Source: CAWACP01 sp963832965 (GTDB taxonomy: Bacteria > Acidobacteriota > Terriglobia > Bryobacterales > Bryobacteraceae). Taken from it: 64,000 bases of DNA. Under the pieces are notes generated by a model. It was given only the letters and a program-made list of their open reading frames with translations. It did not search any database and was not told the DNA's origin. Of the stretch, positions 35,636 to 44,313 are shown one piece after another (within the stretch, counting starts at the first letter, position 1; every line of letters starts with the position of its first letter). The position numbers were made by a program, and so were the translations under genes. The stretch lies in the NCBI GenBank assembly GCA_963832965.1, contig CAWHVW010000005.1:186001-250000 (forward strand), in the 5' to 3' direction.

Positions 35636-36402
35636 AACCAGTCGAGCGTCTCCGCTACGCGCTCGGCCCCCACCACTCGCACGAACATGTCTTCCAGGCT
35701 TTCCGTGCCCGAGCGGAGTTCTGCCATGGTGCCCTGGAGAACCAGCTTGCCCTGGTTGATGATGGCCACCTGATCGCACAGGCGCTCCACCACTTCGAGA
35801 ACGTGCGAGGTGAGGAACACGGTGGCGCCGCGATGCACCTGCTCGAGCAGCAATTCTTTCATCAGGCGCGCGCCCACGGCGTCCACGCCTTCGAACGGCT
35901 CGTCCATGAGGAATAGCTCGGGGCGATGGATAAGCGCCGCGGACATGGCGATGCGCTTGCGCATGCCCTTGGAATACTCGCCAATCAGCTTTCGACCCGC
36001 GCCGTCGAGTTCGAACAGCGCAAGCAGCTCGCGCGCGCGCTCGCGAGCCGTGGCACGGTCCAGCTTGTACATGCGCCCGACGAATTCCAGGAACTCGGGG
36101 CCGGTGAGGCCGTCGAACAGGAGCGACTCGTCGGGCACCAGACCGATTCGCCCCTTGATCTCGAGAGCGCGCTCGGGCATCGGCCGCCCCAGCAATTCGA
36201 TGGAGCCTGCCGTGGGCACCGCCAGGCCCATGAGCATGCGGATGGTGGTGGTTTTCCCGGCTCCGTTCGGCCCCAGAAAGCCGAAGAAGCTGCCGCGTGG
36301 AACCGTGAGGTCGAGCCCGTCTACCGCCGCTTTGTCGCCATACAGCTTGCGCAACTGGCGCACCCGGATGGCTGCTGACATCTCCATTCGCTTTTCCAGC
36401 AT
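35632..36402 (-). CDS. ABC transporter ATP-binding protein
   Basis: A 256-residue ATPase of the exporter (ABC-2/DrrA-like) group. Walker A is GFLGPNGAGKTTTIRML, the signature is GEYSKGMRKRIAMSAAL, Walker B is LFLMDEPFEGVD and the switch His is in VFLTSHVLEV. It powers the permease encoded immediately downstream (four-base overlap). Possible starts are 36402, 36387 and 36381; none has a clear ribosome-binding site. It diverges from the pseudouridine synthase gene, with 17 bases between them. Confidence 0.92.
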   Translation of the reverse strand: MLEKRMEMSAAIRVRQLRKLYGDKAAVDGLDLTVPRGSFFGFLGPNGAGKTTTIRMLMGLAVPTAGSIELLGRPMPERALEIKGRIGLVPDESLLFDGLTGPEFLEFVGRMYKLDRATARERARELLALFELDGAGRKLIGEYSKGMRKRIAMSAALIHRPELFLMDEPFEGVDAVGARLMKELLLEQVHRGATVFLTSHVLEVVERLCDQVAIINQGKLVLQGTMAELRSGTESLEDMFVRVVGAERVAETLDWL

Positions 36403-36419
36403 ATCGGATACTCAGAGGG

Positions 36420-37170
36420 ATGAGCGGAGCGCAGCGGCCGGTCAAGACGCTGGAGCGAGTGATTTCGAAGGCGGGGATCGGCTCGCGGAGTGAAGCGCGG
36501 CGGTGGATTGGCGCCGGCCGTGTGAAAGTGAACGGCCGGCTGGTGCAGACGCCCGACCATTGGGTAGATCTGGAGCGGGACGAGGTGACGCTGGACGGCA
36601 AGCCGGTGCGCGCGCAGGCGGATCTATCTGGCGCTGTATAAGCCGAAGGGATACATCACCAGCTATGGCGATCCGGAAGGCCGCCCAACAGTGTACGACC
36701 TGATCGCGGGCCTGGGAGAATTCGTGGTGCCCGTGGGACGCCTCGATCAGGACAGCAGCGGCTTGCTGCTGATGACCAACGACACGGCGCTCGCCGAACT
36801 GATCATGAATCCCGAGAACGAGGTGCCGAAGACTTATCTGGTGAAGGCTGCCAGCTTGTTGAGTGAGGAGCACCTGGAACAGCTTCGGCATGGCGTGGAA
36901 CTGGATGATGGTCCTACCCGGCCGGCCGCGGTACGGCGCTTGCGGGATTCAGAGAAACATACCTTTGTGGAGCTGACCATTCGCGAGGGACGCTACCGCG
37001 AGGTGCGCCGCATGCTGGAGGCGGTAGGGAGCCGCGTGCTCAAGCTGGTGCGCACGTCGGTCGGACCGCTGGCGATTGGGGGGCTGGAAATTGGCCGGTA
37101 TCGCGAGCTTACGCCGGAAGAGGTGAAGTCTCTGATTCCTCGAGCGCGGAATCGACTACGCGCACCGTGA
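36420..37170 (+). CDS. rRNA pseudouridine synthase (RsuA/RluB family), frameshifted
   Basis: Converts uridine to pseudouridine in rRNA. The N-terminal S4 RNA-binding domain (LERVISKAGIGSRSEARRWI, VKVNGRLV) is in the frame from 36420. The catalytic domain, with the active Asp in PVGRLDQDSSGLLLM and the C-terminal GRYREVRRMLEAVGSRVLKL, is in another frame, starting as RIYLALYKPKGYITSYG at about 36619. The break lies at GCGCGCGC 36608-36615: adding one GC restores an uninterrupted protein of about 250 residues. The target nucleotide cannot be decided. Its 3' end overlaps the oppositely oriented GGDEF gene by 62 bases. Confidence 0.85.
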
Positions 37171-38086
37171 ACGCCGCCTCCACCAGCTTCGCGGCCGCGT
37201 TTCCCCGCAAAACGTAGGCTCCGCAGAGCCATTGTGCGATCTGGAGCGATCTCGGCGCGGCGTCTTCGGGTGGACATTCCATGACGACGGCGAACTCATT
37301 GGCGGACCAGCGCCCGACGTAATCGTGCGCCCGCACCTGGCCGGCCAGGCGCGCGGCAGCCTGCGCCAGCACCTGATCGGCGGCCGCCGGTCCGGTGCTC
37401 GCGGCGATTGCGGCGAGGTTCGTGGCTTGAAACAGGAGCAGCGCAAACGGTTTGCGGCTCTTGATGCGGCGCGCGATCTGCTCGGCCACCGCATTGCGGT
37501 CCCCCAGACCGGTCAGGACGTCGAGGTGTTGCGGGTTTCGCGCCACCAACCGGCTCTGGAAGACGCGAATCTGTTCTTCCACGTGTGCATGGGCGAGCTG
37601 GCTATCGAACCGCAGGAGATCCATTTGCGAAGGGGCACCGGCGACAATGTCGCGCAATGCATCGCGAACGTTGAGCCACGGCACCGCGTCCGCGATTTCG
37701 TTGATCTGTTTGGAAAATCCGGAGAGTTGAAGGGAGGCGGCCTCATTGCGCTCGGCCAGAACTTCGGTTGCAAGCGAAAATGCTTCCAGGATGCGGCGCA
37801 GATCGTCCGAACGGCGTTCGCGGTGGGCCCGTGCGCGCTCGGTATAAGCGCGCAATTCGTTCTCTATGGCCGCCCGGGTCTCGGCGAGCGTATGTTCGTC
37901 GGAGCCAAACGCCAGCCGGGAACGCATGCGTAACAGGTGCTCCTGATGCGGCGACGCGACTTCCGGACAGGTTGCGCCGATGCAGCAAGCGATTTCGGCG
38001 ATTACAGCGAGATAGCTCTCCAGAACCGCACCCGAGATGCCGGCTTGAATGTCGTTTAGCTGATCGAAGTCCGGTGGGCAGACCAT
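37109..38086 (-). CDS. Degenerate GGDEF-domain protein (likely c-di-GMP sensor)
   Basis: A 325-residue cytoplasmic protein. Residues 1-170 are helical, with a region around 60-150 that could be a coiled coil. A GGDEF domain covers roughly residues 175-310, beginning LDVLTGLGDRNAVAEQIARR. The catalytic signature is replaced: the sequence is VRAHDYVGRWSANEFAVVM, with SANEF where GGDEF is expected. The inhibitory RxxD site (RAHD) is preserved, with the usual five-residue spacing. It is therefore unlikely to make c-di-GMP but may bind it. No EAL, PAS or receiver domain is present. Confidence 0.82.
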   Translation of the reverse strand: MVCPPDFDQLNDIQAGISGAVLESYLAVIAEIACCIGATCPEVASPHQEHLLRMRSRLAFGSDEHTLAETRAAIENELRAYTERARAHRERRSDDLRRILEAFSLATEVLAERNEAASLQLSGFSKQINEIADAVPWLNVRDALRDIVAGAPSQMDLLRFDSQLAHAHVEEQIRVFQSRLVARNPQHLDVLTGLGDRNAVAEQIARRIKSRKPFALLLFQATNLAAIAASTGPAAADQVLAQAAARLAGQVRAHDYVGRWSANEFAVVMECPPEDAAPRSLQIAQWLCGAYVLRGNAAAKLVEAAFTVRVVDSALEESETSPLPA

Positions 38087-38179
38087 GCTCTATTACTTGA
38101 TCGGCGGAGATACCCGGGGCGAGCATCCCGAGAATACCCTATTACTGAAGATCTGGTAGGGTAAAGCCACACAAACTTC

Positions 38180-38542
38180 ATGACCCCTCGACCACTCCTG
38201 CATCTTGAGGGCGCTGCGGTCTTCGCCCTCAGTCTTCTGGCCTTTCATTGGGGCCGCAGCAGCTGGCTTCAGTTTGCTTTGTTGTTTCTTGCGCCGGATC
38301 TGGCTATGTTCGGCTACCTCGCCAATGCTCGTGTTGGAGCGATTTGCTATAACGCAGTTCATACGTATGTTGTTCCGCTTGCGCTGGCCGGGTATGCGTT
38401 GGCGACGGGCCATGGTGCGATTCTTGCCGTCGCGCTCATTTGGATCGCCCACATCGGTCTTGATCGAATGCTGGGGTTCGGGTTGAAGTATCCCACGCGG
38501 TTCAAGGACACGCACCTGAACCCGGATCGACATGCTTTTTGA
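38180..38542 (+). CDS. DUF4260 membrane protein
   Basis: A 120-residue small membrane protein with four hydrophobic helices, matching DUF4260: LLHLEGAAVFALSLLAFHW, LFLAPDLAMFGYLANARVGA, YNAVHTYVVPLALAGYALA and WIAHIGLDRMLGFGLKYPT followed by FKDTHL. The conserved Asp, His and Lys residues in the final segment define the family, whose function is unknown. Its end overlaps the oppositely oriented hydrolase gene by 41 bases. Confidence 0.9.
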   Translation: MTPRPLLHLEGAAVFALSLLAFHWGRSSWLQFALLFLAPDLAMFGYLANARVGAICYNAVHTYVVPLALAGYALATGHGAILAVALIWIAHIGLDRMLGFGLKYPTRFKDTHLNPDRHAF

Positions 38543-39176
38543 ACGCCGAGGCGATTTGCTCTCCGATGGCGGGCGACTTCAGGTCGTGGCCGGCGCGCTC
38601 CACCACTACCAGGGTAACCGGCGCCGGGATCAGCTTCAGCGCGAGGTCCAGCTCCTCGGGAAGGCCGAACGGGTCGCGGCTGCCGTGGATGAACAAGGCC
38701 GGCGTGCGCAGGGAAGAGAAATGGGCTGTCCGCGGTTCCGAAGGCCTGCGAGGTGGATGCAACGGATAGGAGAGGAGCAGGAGGTGGTCCACGAGTCCGG
38801 GCTCTTCCGCAGCCAGCATGGAGGCCTGACGGCCACCGTAGGAATGTCCCCCCAGGAAAACACGGCCGGTCTGCTCCGCCCGGGCTTTCAGGACCAAATC
38901 GCGGAGTCCGGCGCGGTCGTTCGCGGCATCGCCCGGCCGGGGCGGACCTGTTGGGCGCTGGTCGCGATAGGGGAGATTGACGCGGAGCGCGCGAATGCCG
39001 AGCGCGGAAATGGCGCGGTCTACCGATACCAGGAGGGGCGCGTTGCGGTTTGAGCCGGCGCCGTGCGTGAGGATGAGCGTATCCGGCAAGACGACCAGGA
39101 TACCAGATCTGACAGGCGGATGAACTTTGAGCGATGATCTGTAGTGGGTTTGCACAGGTCGCAACCTGCTTCGCAT
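38502..39176 (-). CDS. Alpha/beta hydrolase (KANL3/Tex30-like)
   Basis: A compact alpha/beta-hydrolase core. The nucleophile elbow is GGHSYGGRQASML, the oxyanion region is LILTHGAGSNRNAPLL, the Asp acid is in ALFIHGSRDPFGLPEEL and the catalytic His is in VVERAGHDLKS. The pattern fits the KANL3/Tex30-type hydrolases found across bacteria, with no assigned substrate. The open frame begins at 39176, but its first 25-30 residues are not conserved-looking; a TTG near 39089 (LPDTLILTHGAG) is a likely true start. Confidence 0.82.
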   Translation of the reverse strand: MRSRLRPVQTHYRSSLKVHPPVRSGILVVLPDTLILTHGAGSNRNAPLLVSVDRAISALGIRALRVNLPYRDQRPTGPPRPGDAANDRAGLRDLVLKARAEQTGRVFLGGHSYGGRQASMLAAEEPGLVDHLLLLSYPLHPPRRPSEPRTAHFSSLRTPALFIHGSRDPFGLPEELDLALKLIPAPVTLVVVERAGHDLKSPAIGEQIASAFKKHVDPGSGACP

Positions 39177-39181
39177 CGCTT

Positions 39182-41268
39182 ATGATCAACCGGCGTACCG
39201 TTCTCAAGACCGGCCTTGTCGCCGTGCCACTCATGGGCGCGGCGCCGGCGCCCGGCCGAATCCGTCGCATCGGACAGTTGAATATGACCGAGCACGATCC
39301 CGTCGCGCTGAACGTGGAGGAGTGGGCGGACTATTGGGCCAGTCTTAAGGTGGACGTCGTACTGGTCAGCGTCACCGGGATCATCGCCTACTACCAGACC
39401 AAGGTGCCCTTCCATCGCAAGGGAAAGTTTTTGGGTGATCGCGACTTCTTCGGCGAGTGCTGTGCAGCGGCGAAGAAGCGCGGCATTCGGGTGATCGCGC
39501 GCACCAGTCCCGATCTCAACTGGGAGGACGCGGTGCAGGCGCATCCGGAGTGGTTTATGCGCGACGAGGAAGGCAAGGTGACGCCGCATCGCGAGGACCC
39601 ACGCTTGTTCCCCACCTGCATGTTTTCCACGTACATGACCGATTACATGCCGGCAATCCTGCGGGAAGTGAATTCGCTCTATGGCGTGGATGGTTTCTAT
39701 ACCAACGGCTGGCCGCCTTATGGGAACCTGCCGGTCTGTTATTGCAAACAGTGCCTGCGATTGCCACCGCCGGGGACTCCGTTGTATTGGGACAAATTCA
39801 ACGAGCGCATTTTCTATCTCTGGAAGCTCTACGATTCGATTGCGAAAGAGAAGAACTCCGCAAGTTTCTACTTCGGCAACGTCGGCAGCGGCCTGCACGC
39901 CACAATGAATCTGCGGCGGCTCGGTGGCGTCTGCCAGTGGCTTCAGGCCGACAATCAAGGCCGCGGAGACGGACCCATCTGGGGAGCCGCGCTGCAAGGG
40001 CGGGTATCGAGCGCCCTGCAGAAAGGCAAGATGTTCACGAACGTTACGGGCGCATGGTCCACCGGAGCGGTCCGCTGGCGCAACGTTCACAAGTCCGTGC
40101 CGGAAGCGCAAATGTGGATGAATGAAACGCTGGCCAGCGGCGCGGTTCCTTATATTCACCTGATTGGCGGGGAGACCGGGATTGGCGAAGATCACCGCAT
40201 GCTGGAGCCGGCTCGGAGCTTCTTTCAGTGGACCGCGCAAAACGACCGGCACTTCGCCAACAAGCGGTCCATAGCGAATCTGGCTGTGGTGATGGGTCAG
40301 CGCACTCAACTGTTCTACGAGCCGCCGAAGGGCGCGGCTGCCGGCCAATACATGGACGGCATGTACTATGCGCTGCTGGAAGGGCGTTTCCTTTTCGATT
40401 TTGTTCACGAAGACGACCTCGGCGCGGAGACGCTCCAGAAGTACTCGGCCGTTCTGTTGCCCAACACCGCGCTGCTGAGCGACGAGCAGTGCCGGCAGTT
40501 GGGCGCGTACGCGGATGGCGGCGGATCGCTGCTGGGGACGTTCGAAACCAGCCTGTACGACGATCGCAACGAGCGCCGCGCGGAGTTTGGCCTGGCCGAC
40601 GTCTTCGGGATTCGCAAAGCGGGCGATGTTGTCGGCACCAACGGCAACGCGTTCTACGCGCGTATCGAGAAGCGTCACCCCATTCTCGAGGGCCTCGCTA
40701 ACACCAATCTGCTCCCGGGCGCCGAGTATCGCTTGCCGGTGGCGCCGGTTGATGGTCCGGTTCTGACCGTGGTGCCCGGCTATGTTGCGTACCCGCCCGA
40801 GCTCTCCTATCCGACGCAGCCGCGAACCAGCGAACCCGCTGTTGTTTTAAACCAAAAGGGTCCAGTCGCCGTGCCTGGTTTCCTGGTGACATCGAGCGAA
40901 CCATGTGGCGCACCGGGCACACCGACCTCAGCCGGCTTCTGCAGAATACGATTCGATGGGCGGCGGGCGGGGAAGCGCCGGTCAAGGTGGAAGGCGACGG
41001 GATTGTTGAGACTTTCGCGTGGGAGACAGAAGCCGGCTTCGCCGTACACGTGCTGAACTACACGAATCCCAACTTGCACCATGGTTGGGTGCGGAGCTTC
41101 TATCCGATTGGCGAACAGAAGGTGACGATGAAACTTCCGGCGGACCGGCGGGTGACGCGCGTGGAACTGCTTCGTGCGGGTACTGACGCCCCCTTCCGAA
41201 TGTCGGACGGGCGCATCGAGTTCATCATTCCTCGCGTGGTCGATTACGAGGTTGCCGCGTTGTCGTGA
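39182..41268 (+). CDS. Tat-exported glycoside hydrolase-like protein (GHL6 type), frameshifted
   Basis: Starts at ATG 39182 with a twin-arginine signal (INRRTVLKTGLVAVPLMGAA). A TIM-barrel follows: residues 50-330, with DVVLVSVTGIIAYYQTK, VIARTSPDLNWEDAVQAHPE and GVDGFYTNGWPPYGN resembling the putative GHL6 glycosidases. Then comes a flavodoxin-like beta-galactosidase trimerisation domain (residues 370-560, LLPNTALLSDEQCRQLGAYA). The rest (MWRTGHTDLSRLLQNTIRW, RVTRVELLRAGTDAPF) is in a second frame from about 40885 to 41268. One extra base at the TTT/CC near 40879-40883 joins them. It may cut polysaccharide in the envelope or soil matter; substrate unknown. Confidence 0.82.
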
Positions 41269-41276
41269 CGGGAGCA

Positions 41277-41295
41277 GGCGGCGTATGGCGCCGCC
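41277..41295. repeat. Palindromic intergenic repeat variant
   Basis: GGCGGCG-TATGG-CGCCGCC followed by CCAC, seven-pair arms with a five-base loop. The layout (arm, GTATGG-like loop, arm, CCCCAC) resembles the GGCAGGGC repeats at 21384, 21464 and 33509, though the arm sequence differs. It lies between two convergent genes. Confidence 0.6.
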
Positions 41296-41306
41296 CCACA
41301 GGGCCA

Positions 41307-42386
41307 CTACCCTCGGTTGACGAAACGGAAGAAGAGCGCGGCCTTCGCCACCGGTTCTGCCCGTTGGGCAATCGCTGCCATCTGCCTTTCGCTTAGCGGC
41401 GTGAATTCGCGCGCGATCTGGACGTTTTCTTCCAACTGGGCGAGAGAATCGCAGCCCACGATCACCGTGCTCACCGGCAGCGTAAGCGAGAATGACATCG
41501 CCTCCTGCATGGTCAGCGTGCCCGGCCGGTCTGTGATCACCGCCCCTTCCCAGGAGTGCCGCTGCTGTTCGATGGGCGGAGGAGTCCAAGTGGAGAGGAG
41601 CCTGCTGCGTCCCGGCACCTTCATGCCGATGATGCCCATCTGTTTTTCCACCGCCAGAGGCAGCAGCGCGTCAATGAAACTGAAGTGCTGGCTGTCGGCG
41701 GCGTTGGCGGCCATGAGGATGGTATCGAAGGGGAACCGGTTGATGGCGGTCATCAGCGGCTCGGGCCGGAAGTGGCCGGTGACGCCGAGAAACCGCACCA
41801 TCTTCTGCTCCCGTGCCTCCAGCAACGCCTCCATGGCGCCGCCCTTGGCAAAGACCTGGTCGACGTCCTCAGGTAGGCCGATATCGTGTAGTTGCCACAG
41901 GTCCAAGTGGTCCGTGTTCAGCAGCTTCAGCGATGTCTCCAGCATGCGCAGAGATCCCTCGCGCGTGCGCTCCTTAGTCTTACTGGCGAGGAAGGCCTGC
42001 GTGCGGCGCTGCTTCATCACCTGACCGTAGTAGCGTTCGCTCCAGCGTTCCGGACCGCCATAAATGGATGACGTGTCGAGGTAGTTGACGCCGAGGTCGA
42101 GCGCGCGTTCGATGATGGGCACGGCGACGTCGTCGTTGTGGCCGCGCTCGAGAGCGGCTTGGCCACCCAGGCTGAAGATGCCGGTCTTGTAGCCGGTTCG
42201 CCCGAGATTGCGGGTGGGCATGGCCGACGCGGACGCCGGGGTCTCCGTTGGCGCCGGGAACGCATTGGCCTTCTCGCCGAGCGCGGCATGGGCAACGAAA
42301 CCCGCCGCGGTGGCGCCACCTAGTTTCAGAAAGTTACGGCGCTGGGACGTTTGCTGGTTATCGGGAGCCTTCCTGGACACGATCAC
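41307..42386 (-). CDS. Tat-exported aldo/keto reductase
   Basis: A 359-residue oxidoreductase with a twin-arginine signal (SQRRNFLKLGGATAAGFVAH) and an AKR barrel. The tetrad is visible as Asp and Tyr in YLDTSSIYGG, Lys in FLASKTKERT and His in LWQLHDIGLP. The C-terminal part contains TLPVSTVIVGCDSLAQLEENV, typical of NAD(P)-dependent aldo/keto reductases. Export of a nucleotide-dependent enzyme by Tat, as a folded holoprotein, is seen in Acidobacteria and Planctomycetes. Substrate unknown. It converges with the GHL6 gene. Confidence 0.92.
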   Translation of the reverse strand: MIVSRKAPDNQQTSQRRNFLKLGGATAAGFVAHAALGEKANAFPAPTETPASASAMPTRNLGRTGYKTGIFSLGGQAALERGHNDDVAVPIIERALDLGVNYLDTSSIYGGPERWSERYYGQVMKQRRTQAFLASKTKERTREGSLRMLETSLKLLNTDHLDLWQLHDIGLPEDVDQVFAKGGAMEALLEAREQKMVRFLGVTGHFRPEPLMTAINRFPFDTILMAANAADSQHFSFIDALLPLAVEKQMGIIGMKVPGRSRLLSTWTPPPIEQQRHSWEGAVITDRPGTLTMQEAMSFSLTLPVSTVIVGCDSLAQLEENVQIAREFTPLSERQMAAIAQRAEPVAKAALFFRFVNRG

Positions 42387-42440
42387 CCTCCTGTCAAAGG
42401 ATAGAACAAAGAGGTGTGCGTTGGCGGGCCGTTGCCAGGA

Positions 42441-44132
42441 TTATTCTTCGCCCTCGCCGTTCGTGCTGGTGCCCCAGGCTGCTGACGTTCCCCAGGCCGC
42501 CGACGTTCCCCATGCCGCTGACGTGCCCCACGCCGCTGACGTGCCCCACGCGGCAGAGGTCCCCCACGCGGCCGAACTGCCCCAGGCTGCCGATGTTCCC
42601 CACGCGGCGGACGTGCCTCCCAAGGTGGATTGAACCACATTGGGCCCCCAGACATTGGTAAGACTCCAGGTACCGTTGTTCCAGGTGGAAGAGGGCGGAT
42701 TTACCAGCAGCGCCAGAGAAAGCAGCGAGTTCCACGTTGCACCAGGCGAAAGCGCCACGCCGACAGTTGCATCATGATTGTTCAATGCTGCGGGAATGTT
42801 GAGATAGCCCGCGCCGATGGTGAAGATGTCGTAGGTGTCGACATAGACGGCCCCGGTTGACGGATCCGTGGCTGTGCTGAACGCCGGGAAGGTCTTCGAA
42901 GCGGTCTTCATCAGCCTGGCTTTGACGTTGTCCGGAGAAAGCCCGGGCTGGCTCTGGAGCAGAATGGCCGCGGCTCCGCTCACCACTGGAGTCGCCATGC
43001 TGGTGCCGCTCAGTTCGAAGTATTCGGACGGCGCCGAATACCCAGGCTGCATGTAGTAGGACGCCGCAACAATATTCTGGGGATATTCCTGAGACAGCGT
43101 GGAGCCAGGCGCCAACAGCGATCGGACGAGATTTCCCGGCGCTACGATGTCCGGCTTGATTTCCTGGTCGATCCAGGTCGGCCCTCTGGAGCTGTAGCTG
43201 GCGATAAGGTCGTCACTGGTCTCGGGTGTGCCTTCGGTCTTCATCGCGCCAACGGTGATCGCGTAGGGATCGTTCCCTGGGGAGGTAATGGTGGCGTAAC
43301 CATTGCGCCCCAGATTACCCGCCGCCACGACTACGACGATTCCCTGCTTCCATGCGGCGGTGACCGCGGCGCAGACCGGATCGAGCCGATAGCTTTCGAA
43401 GATCGGGCGGCCGATCGACAGGTTCATCACACGGATGTTGTATTGCGTTTTCAGGCTGATGGCGCGATCGATGGCGGCGATGACGATGCTGTCGCTGGAC
43501 ATCCCGTTCGCGTCAAGCACCCGAAGGTCGATGAGATTCGCCCCGGGAGCGACGCCACGGAACGTGCGCGTGTAATGCGGACCTGTGGAGGAAGCGCCGC
43601 TGCTGGCGACAATCCCCGCCACGTGCGTGCCGTGACCGTAATCGTCCAGATTGGTGCCGGCGACAAAGCTCTTGCGATAGACGATCCGCGAAGCCAGATC
43701 GGGATGGTTGAAGATACCGCTGTCGACGATGGCAATGCCGACGCCTTTACCCGTGTAACCGTCCTGATAGGCGATATCCGCGCCTGAAGCGGCAGTGGAC
43801 AGGTCGAGGGTGCCTAAGACCTGGCGGTCCGGCGAGATGTAAGCCACCGCGGGATCCAGAGCCAGCACCGAAACCACTGCGGACGGCAGCGTCACTGCGA
43901 CGGCGGGAATCGATGAATACTGCTGGTTGATGGTGCCGCCCAGACCCTGCAACTGGAGAATCTGGAGCAGACTGGGCACGGCGTTGTACTGAACGACAAC
44001 GTTGACCGGCCGGAGTAAGCCGTCGATCAGGCCGAGCAGATCCGGGGCGATCTTGGAAACCTGGCTAAAGCCAGGGGCGATGCTCAGTAAGAGGCAGATC
44101 AACCGGAGAGCGTGACGACGGAGAAGCCGCAT
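42441..44132 (-). CDS. Secreted subtilisin-like (S8) protease with WGTSAA-repeat tail
   Basis: A 563-residue exported protease. A signal peptide begins at 44132 (MRLLRRHALRLICLLLSIAP); upstream ATGs (44150, 44201) are possible. A propeptide-like region is followed by the S8 domain with the full triad: Asp in IAIVDSGIFNHPDL, His in DYGHGTHVAGIV and Ser in ELSGTSMATPVVSG, plus the oxyanion Asn in VVVAAGNLGRNGY. After a C-terminal linker comes a low-complexity tail of eight hexapeptides G-[TS]-S-A-A-W, then TNGEGEE. Diverges from the HD-GYP gene. Confidence 0.93.
   Translation of the reverse strand: MRLLRRHALRLICLLLSIAPGFSQVSKIAPDLLGLIDGLLRPVNVVVQYNAVPSLLQILQLQGLGGTINQQYSSIPAVAVTLPSAVVSVLALDPAVAYISPDRQVLGTLDLSTAASGADIAYQDGYTGKGVGIAIVDSGIFNHPDLASRIVYRKSFVAGTNLDDYGHGTHVAGIVASSGASSTGPHYTRTFRGVAPGANLIDLRVLDANGMSSDSIVIAAIDRAISLKTQYNIRVMNLSIGRPIFESYRLDPVCAAVTAAWKQGIVVVVAAGNLGRNGYATITSPGNDPYAITVGAMKTEGTPETSDDLIASYSSRGPTWIDQEIKPDIVAPGNLVRSLLAPGSTLSQEYPQNIVAASYYMQPGYSAPSEYFELSGTSMATPVVSGAAAILLQSQPGLSPDNVKARLMKTASKTFPAFSTATDPSTGAVYVDTYDIFTIGAGYLNIPAALNNHDATVGVALSPGATWNSLLSLALLVNPPSSTWNNGTWSLTNVWGPNVVQSTLGGTSAAWGTSAAWGSSAAWGTSAAWGTSAAWGTSAAWGTSAAWGTSAAWGTSTNGEGEE
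42474..42620 (-). repeat. Eight tandem 18-base units coding G-[TS]-S-A-A-W
   Basis: Eight consecutive 18-base units (plus-strand form cccca[gct]gc[tcg]gc[tca]ga[cgt]...). Third positions vary a lot while the hexapeptide stays nearly fixed, which shows selection on the protein rather than a fresh DNA expansion. One unit has Ser instead of Thr. Confidence 0.9.
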
Positions 44133-44313
44133 GATGGGCATGCAGAGCATTCGGCAGTCCAAAGAAGCGGCCCTTGCAAGTGATTGACGATAAACAAACA
44201 TTTCGCCAGGCTAAAGTTTCGACGGGCGTCATTCTGGCGCAGGCGGCGACAACCTGCCGTGCCTCCGGCCGATCTCATGTGTCCGCGAAGTTCTGCCGAT
44301 TATTCAAAGAGTC

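Noticed and set aside
35636..36601. Extension of the permease frame over the ATPase gene
   Set aside because: Same-strand, different-frame reading of the ATPase; low-complexity sequence. The permease starts at 35635 with an ATGA overlap.
42474..42620. CRISPR-like array
   Set aside because: Units are contiguous 18-mers with no spacers and lie in a coding frame.
42208..42661. Plus-strand frames with repeated PHAADVP
   Set aside because: Complement of the hexapeptide-coding repeats of the subtilisin gene.
44202..44313. TAAAGTTT resembling a sigma-28 -35 box before the HD-GYP gene
   Set aside because: The matching GCCGATAA at the right distance is missing, so it is not a convincing promoter.
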